A stretch of 64,000 nucleotides of DNA from the NCBI RefSeq assembly GCF_000021945.1, contig NC_011831.1, forward strand, positions 3,795,353-3,859,352, read 5' to 3'. This DNA is from Chloroflexus aggregans DSM 9485 (GTDB lineage Bacteria; Chloroflexota; Chloroflexia; Chloroflexales; Chloroflexaceae). Every line of letters begins with the position of its first letter. Positions within the stretch are counted from its first letter, which is position 1. Position numbers and translations under genes: made by a program. Under the pieces are notes generated by a model. The model ran no database searches, was not told the DNA's origin, and was given only the letters and a program-made list of their open reading frames with translations. Shown here piece after piece: positions 60,070-64,000 of the stretch.

Positions 60070-61110
60070 TTATACACCGAGTTCGGTGCGCAGCGTTTGG
60101 AGATCATGTTCAACGGTGGTGATGAGGGCTGCCCGTTCATCTGTCGGTAAGAAGGTGGCTTGCGCCGCAGTGCGTGTGATCTGACAAAACTCATCGGCGG
60201 TAAAACCGAGATAGGTGGCCGCACGGCGAAATTCTTCACTAATCGTGGTCTCGAAGAAGGTGGGATCATCGGAATTGATCGTAACCAATACACCGTTATC
60301 GTATAATCGACGTAGTGGATGACTCGACCATGTTGGAACGGCTTTTGTGCGAATATTGCTACTCGGACAAACATCGAGCACGATCTGGCGTTCGGCCAGG
60401 GTCTGCATCAGCGACGGATCATCCACACTGCGGATGCCGTGACCGATCCGGCTTACTGCGAGGACATCAATTGCGCCCCACACACTGGTCGGCCCGACCA
60501 CTTCGCCGGCGTGGGCCATCACTCCCAGGCCGGCGGTGCGGGCGGCGGTGAACAGATCGATAAACTCTTCGGGTGGATGACCGATCTCATTCCCACCGAT
60601 TGACCATCCTACCACACCGTAGGAACGGCATGCGATGGCCGTCTCGAGGATCGGCCATGCAGCAGTGGCACCATACTGGCGGCCATAATCGAGGACCAAC
60701 CCCACTCGTGGCCCTCCGTATTGCGCAGCACGGGCAAAACCGGCGGCAGTACCGGCCAGCGCCTCGACGAGATCGACGCCACGCCGCACGTGTTGCATCG
60801 GTGACAACATCACTTCGGCGTAGACAACACGTTGTGCTGCCAGTTGCATGCCCAGCTCGAAAGCCAGCAATTCAAAATCTTCGCCGGACACGATAGTTGC
60901 CGCGAGCGCCATAAATGTATCGAGAAAGGCGTGGAAATCGTCGTAATGGAAGAGTTGCGCCAATTCTTGTTCGGTACGCACCGGGAGAGGGATGCCGTTG
61001 CGTCGGCTTAGCTCCAAAAAGGTGCGAGGGGCAACGGCTCCTTCGAGGTGAAGGTGTAATTCGATTTTGGGCATGCGTTCAATAAAAGCCGCGAGCGCCG
61101 GTGTCAGCAT
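60070..61110 (-). CDS. add: Adenosine deaminase
   Basis: 346 residues. Zinc and catalytic features: MPKIELHLHLEGAVAPRTF, GNEIGHPPEEFIDLF, GLGVMAHAGEVVGPTSVWGA (His and catalytic Glu), VSRIGHGIRSVDDPSLMQ (catalytic His) and VTINSDDPTFFETT (Asp ligand pair). It deaminates adenosine to inosine. It is next to a nucleoside ABC importer, so a purine salvage role is well supported by context. Confidence 0.95.
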   Translation of the reverse strand: MLTPALAAFIERMPKIELHLHLEGAVAPRTFLELSRRNGIPLPVRTEQELAQLFHYDDFHAFLDTFMALAATIVSGEDFELLAFELGMQLAAQRVVYAEVMLSPMQHVRRGVDLVEALAGTAAGFARAAQYGGPRVGLVLDYGRQYGATAAWPILETAIACRSYGVVGWSIGGNEIGHPPEEFIDLFTAARTAGLGVMAHAGEVVGPTSVWGAIDVLAVSRIGHGIRSVDDPSLMQTLAERQIVLDVCPSSNIRTKAVPTWSSHPLRRLYDNGVLVTINSDDPTFFETTISEEFRRAATYLGFTADEFCQITRTAAQATFLPTDERAALITTVEHDLQTLRTELGV

Positions 61111-61146
61111 GATTTTCTTCCCGGAGCCGGAACGATATTGCGTAGT

Positions 61147-61152
61147 ATTATA
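61147..61152 (-). promoter_or_regulatory. Possible -10 element (TATAAT) before add
   Basis: Perfect TATAAT on the minus strand (forward 61147-61152), without an acceptable -35 at 16-18 bp. It lies between the prfA stop and the add start codon. Confidence 0.4.
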
Positions 61153-61167
61153 GCGTGTCTACGCAAG

Positions 61168-62253
61168 TTAATTGTTGCTGATGCCGCTCGCTCGCAGCCG
61201 TTCGGCAGTATCGTACACAATTAGAGCCTCGATGATCTTATCGAGTTCGCCGTCGAGTACTGCCGGCAAGTTTGAGAAGTTTTGACCGATGCGATGATCG
61301 GTAATGCGATCTTGGGGGAAGTTGTAGGTGCGGATTTTTTCAGCGCGCTCCCCACTGCCGACTTGAGCCAGCCGTGAGGCACCGATTTCGCGTTGGCGCT
61401 TCTCTTGTTCACGCGCATAGAGCCGAGCGCGCAAGACGGTCATAGCTCGTTCACGGTTCTGAATCTGCGAACGGCCATCCTGGCAGGTGACGACTATCTC
61501 TTCCGGGGTACCGGGCTTGTACACGATCCGCACAGCCGAGTCGGTCGTATTCACGCCTTGCCCACCGTGGCCGGCACTGCGAAAGACATCGATACGTAAG
61601 TCTTCGGGTTTGATCTCGATCTCGGTCTCTTCGACCTCCGGCAACACAGCGACGGTCGCGGTTGATGTATGGATGCGCCCACGTGCTTCGGTTGCCGGTA
61701 CTCGTTGCACGCGATGTACTCCACCCTCGTATTTCAACTGACTGTACGCACCTTCACCGTGAATCTGAAAAATGACTTCTTTAATGCCGCCAATACCATT
61801 TTCGGTAAGACTATCGACTTCTACCTTCCATCCTCGCGACTCGGCGAAGCGGGTGTACATGCGGAAGAGGTCGGCGGCAAACAAAGCGGCTTCGTCACCA
61901 CCTTCACCCTGCCGAATTTCCATAATGACATCTTTCGAGTCGTTGGGGTCGCGTGGCAACAAGAGTACTTTCAATTGCTCTTCGAGGGTAGCAAGCCGCT
62001 TACGTTGGGTATCGAGTTCCTCTTGCGCCAAAGCGCGCAATTCGGGATCGTTCTCATCGAGCATCGCCTCGGCCTCAGCAATGGCACGCTGGGCCGCCTG
62101 GTATTCGCGGTAGGTAGTAACAATATCTTCTAATTCACGCTGTTCACGCGCATACTGCTGCAAGAGGGTGACATTGGTTGCCACCTCGGGCTGAGCCATA
62201 AGCTGAGTCAATTCATCGTAGCGCTGCGCAACAGCTTCAAGCTTATCAAACAT
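61168..62253 (-). CDS. prfA: Peptide chain release factor 1
   Basis: 361 residues. The RF1 discriminator PAT occurs in [17 protein letters not shown], and the universal GGQ in [20 protein letters not shown] (split: GHGGQGVN). N-terminal coiled coil is about 1-100. RF1 reads UAA and UAG. RF1 activity means a UAG in the IS tnpB would terminate translation. It is downstream of rpsU on the minus strand, 158 bp apart, with a stem-loop at 62357-62398 between them. Confidence 0.97.
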   Translation of the reverse strand: MFDKLEAVAQRYDELTQLMAQPEVATNVTLLQQYAREQRELEDIVTTYREYQAAQRAIAEAEAMLDENDPELRALAQEELDTQRKRLATLEEQLKVLLLPRDPNDSKDVIMEIRQGEGGDEAALFAADLFRMYTRFAESRGWKVEVDSLTENGIGGIKEVIFQIHGEGAYSQLKYEGGVHRVQRVPATEARGRIHTSTATVAVLPEVEETEIEIKPEDLRIDVFRSAGHGGQGVNTTDSAVRIVYKPGTPEEIVVTCQDGRSQIQNRERAMTVLRARLYAREQEKRQREIGASRLAQVGSGERAEKIRTYNFPQDRITDHRIGQNFSNLPAVLDGELDKIIEALIVYDTAERLRASGISNN

Positions 62254-62356
62254 ATGTGACGATCCCTTGGGATGATTTTATCTTTTGGTTAAAAACACTT
62301 GCCGGCAAAGCAATGGCTTTTCGTATCACGATCTCTCATGTATTTTCAGATAGTTA

Positions 62357-62398
62357 GTGGCACAATGCGCGCGCAACCGCATCAGCGCATCGTGCCAC
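62357..62398 (-). other. Long stem-loop between rpsU and prfA
   Basis: Thirteen paired bases with one A/C mismatch: GTGGCAC-A-ATGCGC against GCGCAT-C-GTGCCAC, 14-nt loop. No U-tract follows. It may be a terminator or processing site after rpsU. Confidence 0.5.
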
Positions 62399-62411
62399 CG
62401 ATAAACGTCTC

Positions 62412-62615
62412 CTACAAACCAAGAGCAGCAGCTTTCGCCAGCTTCTTGCGGCGATTACGTTCGGCGCGGCGGCGCTTCTCTTTGCGCTGCTCGCTCTTCG
62501 AGATGAAGTGCATCTTTTCGCGGTAGGTCTTGGTGATTCGCTCGGCAACGACACCTTTATTGAAGCGACGAATCAGTTGTTCTACTGTTTCACCTTCACG
62601 ACGTTCAACTCGCAT
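62412..62615 (-). CDS. rpsU: Ribosomal protein S21
   Basis: 67 residues from ATG 62615. Signature MRVERREGETVEQLIRRFNK, GVVAERITKTYREKMHFIS, then a basic C-terminus (KRRRAERNRRKKLAKAAALGL). Belongs to the small 30S subunit. There is no good Shine-Dalgarno sequence before this ATG; a short upstream ORF with a strong one overlaps the start (see the 62605-62718 entry), suggesting translational coupling. Confidence 0.95.
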   Translation of the reverse strand: MRVERREGETVEQLIRRFNKGVVAERITKTYREKMHFISKSEQRKEKRRRAERNRRKKLAKAAALGL

Positions 62616-62718
62616 AGCGCTGCTGGATCGGCGGCACGGCACCCACTATCGGCATAGAACTGTCATGCGGCGTGGGGCGTCGCCCAGTTCTATGGTCGTA
62701 TCCGCGATCCTCTCTCAT
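62605..62718 (-). CDS. Candidate 37-codon upstream ORF overlapping the rpsU start
   Basis: Starts at ATG 62718 (MREDRGYDHRTGRRPTPHDS...) and stops at TGA 62605-62607, overlapping the rpsU ATG by 11 bp. AAGGAGGTGAT at 62717-62727 is fully complementary to the usual 16S 3' end, but the core GGAGG is only 2 nt from the ATG, closer than optimal. No similarity to a known protein. It may be translated to couple rpsU, or the sequence may be a ribosome standby site. Confidence 0.4.
   Translation of the reverse strand: MREDRGYDHRTGRRPTPHDSSMPIVGAVPPIQQRYAS
62653..62694 (-). promoter_or_regulatory. Structured rpsU leader palindrome
   Basis: Perfect 10-bp inverted repeat CATAGAACTG (62653-62662)/CAGTTCTATG (62685-62694), enclosing GGGC-GTC-GCCC. 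It lies 38 bp upstream of the rpsU ATG and inside the uORF. It could be a protein-binding leader for S21 or another regulator. Confidence 0.55.
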
Positions 62719-62788
62719 CACCTCCTTCGTGCTAGATTTGGTGTGCCCCGCAGCAGCGGCAATGCCGTGATCCCTACACCGAAGCAAT

Positions 62789-62817
62789 AGTATACCGGAA
62801 GGTTCGCGAAACTGCAA
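62789..62817 (-). promoter_or_regulatory. Promoter for rpsU
   Basis: Minus strand TTGCAG (forward 62812-62817), 17-bp spacer, TATACT (forward 62789-62794). The rpsU transcript has a leader of about 165 nt. Confidence 0.7.
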
Positions 62818-62827
62818 CTCTCCGGTT

Positions 62828-64000
62828 CTAGGACAATTGTCGTAACACAGCACCGCCATACGCCGGGAGCCACACCTTTCCGGCAACGATTTCGGCAGTT
62901 TGCGTGACGAACGCTATGTCCCATGTTCCTGCCGGGAGCGGTATGCTACCGGCCTGTGATGAGTGATGAAGCGCAACCAACCACGTTTCGCCGTTGGCAG
63001 TACACGTATAGGCGAGTTGTCCGTGTTGGTTATCGATGTGGGAAAAGGTGCGCCGACCACGCCAGACTGCCGTTGTAGACCGGCGGAAGGCGCCGAGTCG
63101 ACGGTAAAATGCCAACAGTTCACGATCTTGGGCCTCACCCCACAGCATCGGTAGCCGTGATTCTTCAGGGTGACCACTGCCATCGGCATGGCGAACATCG
63201 CGGCGCTGGCTCAGTCCGACTTCCGTACCGTAGTAGAGAATCGGTGTGTGCGGTAGTGTGTATTGACAGAGGGCGGCGAGCCGGAGCCGCCGGGTATCAC
63301 CACGGACCACCCACAAAAAGCGGTTCATATCGTGGTTGTCGAGGAAACTGGGCAAAGCGAAGCCGGTGGGGAAGTATGCCAAATGACGTTGGAGAAAGAC
63401 GGCGAAAGCGCTGGCGTTCATTTCATCGAAAGCGAAGAAACGACGCAACGCTTGCAACAGCAAGAAATCGAGACACCCATCGAGCCGACCGTAATACGAG
63501 CGCAGAACGTCAGCCGTATCGACTGCTTCACCGAGCAAGACACAATCAGGTTTGACGGTACGCATTGCAGCCCGAAAGACCGTCCAGAAATCGTGTGAGG
63601 GGCCAATGGTATAGTCGAGCCGGTAGCCGTCTATTCCCTGTTCGAGCCAGTAACGAGCCGCATCGATCATAAATTGTCGTGCTGCCGGATGGTCGAGGTC
63701 GAGTTGTGGCAATTCGTGTACGCCAAAAAACGAGACGTAGTGGTCGGGGTAGCGGGTAAAAATAAACCAATCGCGTTCTGGGCTGGTCGGGTCACTGATT
63801 GCACGTTGGAAGATGGGGTGTTGGTTCGAGAAATGGTTGGCGGTGAAGTCGAGGAGCACGCGCAGGCCGCGATCATGAGCGGCGGCAAGTAGCTGTTGCA
63901 GATCGGTCATAGTGCCTAACCGCGGCTCGACGCTGTAGTAATCGGTAGCATCGTAGCCGTGGTGAGACGGTGAAGGAAAGAGTGGGGAGAGCCAAATCGC
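62828..64000 (-). CDS. GH13 alpha-amylase-family glycosidase (5' end outside window)
   Basis: The frame is open to the window edge, so at least 390 residues of a longer protein are visible (AIWLSPLFPSPSHHGYDATD...). GH13 regions: I DFTANH, II GIDGYRLDYT (nucleophile Asp), III CVLLGEAVDT (acid/base Glu), IV FLDNHDMNR. A domain C follows (TWLVALHHSSQAGS...). The WLSP-F-S..HGYD-DY pattern suggests an oligosaccharide-acting enzyme such as alpha-glucosidase or trehalose synthase-type. The rest of the N-terminus is absent, so substrate and secretion are not known. Confidence 0.9.
   Translation of the reverse strand, partial: AIWLSPLFPSPSHHGYDATDYYSVEPRLGTMTDLQQLLAAAHDRGLRVLLDFTANHFSNQHPIFQRAISDPTSPERDWFIFTRYPDHYVSFFGVHELPQLDLDHPAARQFMIDAARYWLEQGIDGYRLDYTIGPSHDFWTVFRAAMRTVKPDCVLLGEAVDTADVLRSYYGRLDGCLDFLLLQALRRFFAFDEMNASAFAVFLQRHLAYFPTGFALPSFLDNHDMNRFLWVVRGDTRRLRLAALCQYTLPHTPILYYGTEVGLSQRRDVRHADGSGHPEESRLPMLWGEAQDRELLAFYRRLGAFRRSTTAVWRGRRTFSHIDNQHGQLAYTCTANGETWLVALHHSSQAGSIPLPAGTWDIAFVTQTAEIVAGKVWLPAYGGAVLRQLS

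Overview
The window looks like chromosomal DNA of a filamentous anoxygenic phototroph of the Chloroflexota (Chloroflexus/Roseiflexus-like). The evidence is indirect: very large secreted repeat proteins and CSLREA-type beta-helix proteins that share a C-terminal signature, a V4R (4-vinyl-reductase-like) domain protein, Chloroflexota-style small operons, and moderately high GC. No rRNA or tRNA gene and no CRISPR array was seen.

Layout. 1-13686: 3' part of a giant surface/secreted protein of at least 4561 residues with 34 recognisable SdrD-B-like repeats. 13687-14604: terminator, promoter, structured leader and a small unrecognised gene. 14605-16107: receiver-kinase hybrid. 16168-19421: tightly coupled cluster rmlD-like, two family-2 glycosyltransferases, yhbY-like, hypothetical. 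19384-28158: flavin reductase, large multi-domain hybrid kinase, ECF sigma factor with a likely membrane anti-sigma partner, yidD, V4R protein and a MogA/MoaB protein. 28460-29852: MIP18-like protein and amidohydrolase. 29982-39319 (minus): two large CSLREA beta-helix secreted proteins followed by aroQ. 39460-41129: IS200/IS605 element with intact tnpA and a tnpB broken by one amber codon. 41127-45940 (minus): TIM-barrel sugar isomerase, DMT permease, MEMO-like protein, pheS, SpoU methyltransferase. 46198-47728 (minus): infC-rpmI-rplT, with infC starting at ATC. 47900-51494 (plus): TPP riboswitch, thiM, thiE, thiD, then an SDR oxidoreductase. 51523-55920 (minus): envelope-type genes (LamG lipoprotein, FAD oxidoreductase, flippase-like membrane protein, phosphodiester glycosidase lipoprotein). 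56106-62253 (minus): flavin reductase, acyl-CoA thioesterase, nucleoside-type ABC permease and ATPase, adenosine deaminase, prfA. 62412-64000 (minus): rpsU with an unusual leader, then a 5'-truncated GH13 glycosidase.

How genes work together. The thi operon salvages thiazole and pyrimidine precursors to thiamine under TPP control. The nucleoside-type importer and adenosine deaminase suggest purine nucleoside uptake and salvage. The infC operon and rpsU/prfA are core translation genes with structured leaders. Four exported proteins (ending at 13686, 30442, 35603 and 51523) share a C-terminal tail of the form [LFW]-I-P-[VLM]-[IV]-x-[RQK], which I regard as the most interesting candidate for an undescribed system: a C-terminal sorting or secretion signal. 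Many promoters share an extended -10 element of the form TGC-TA-N-N-N-T.
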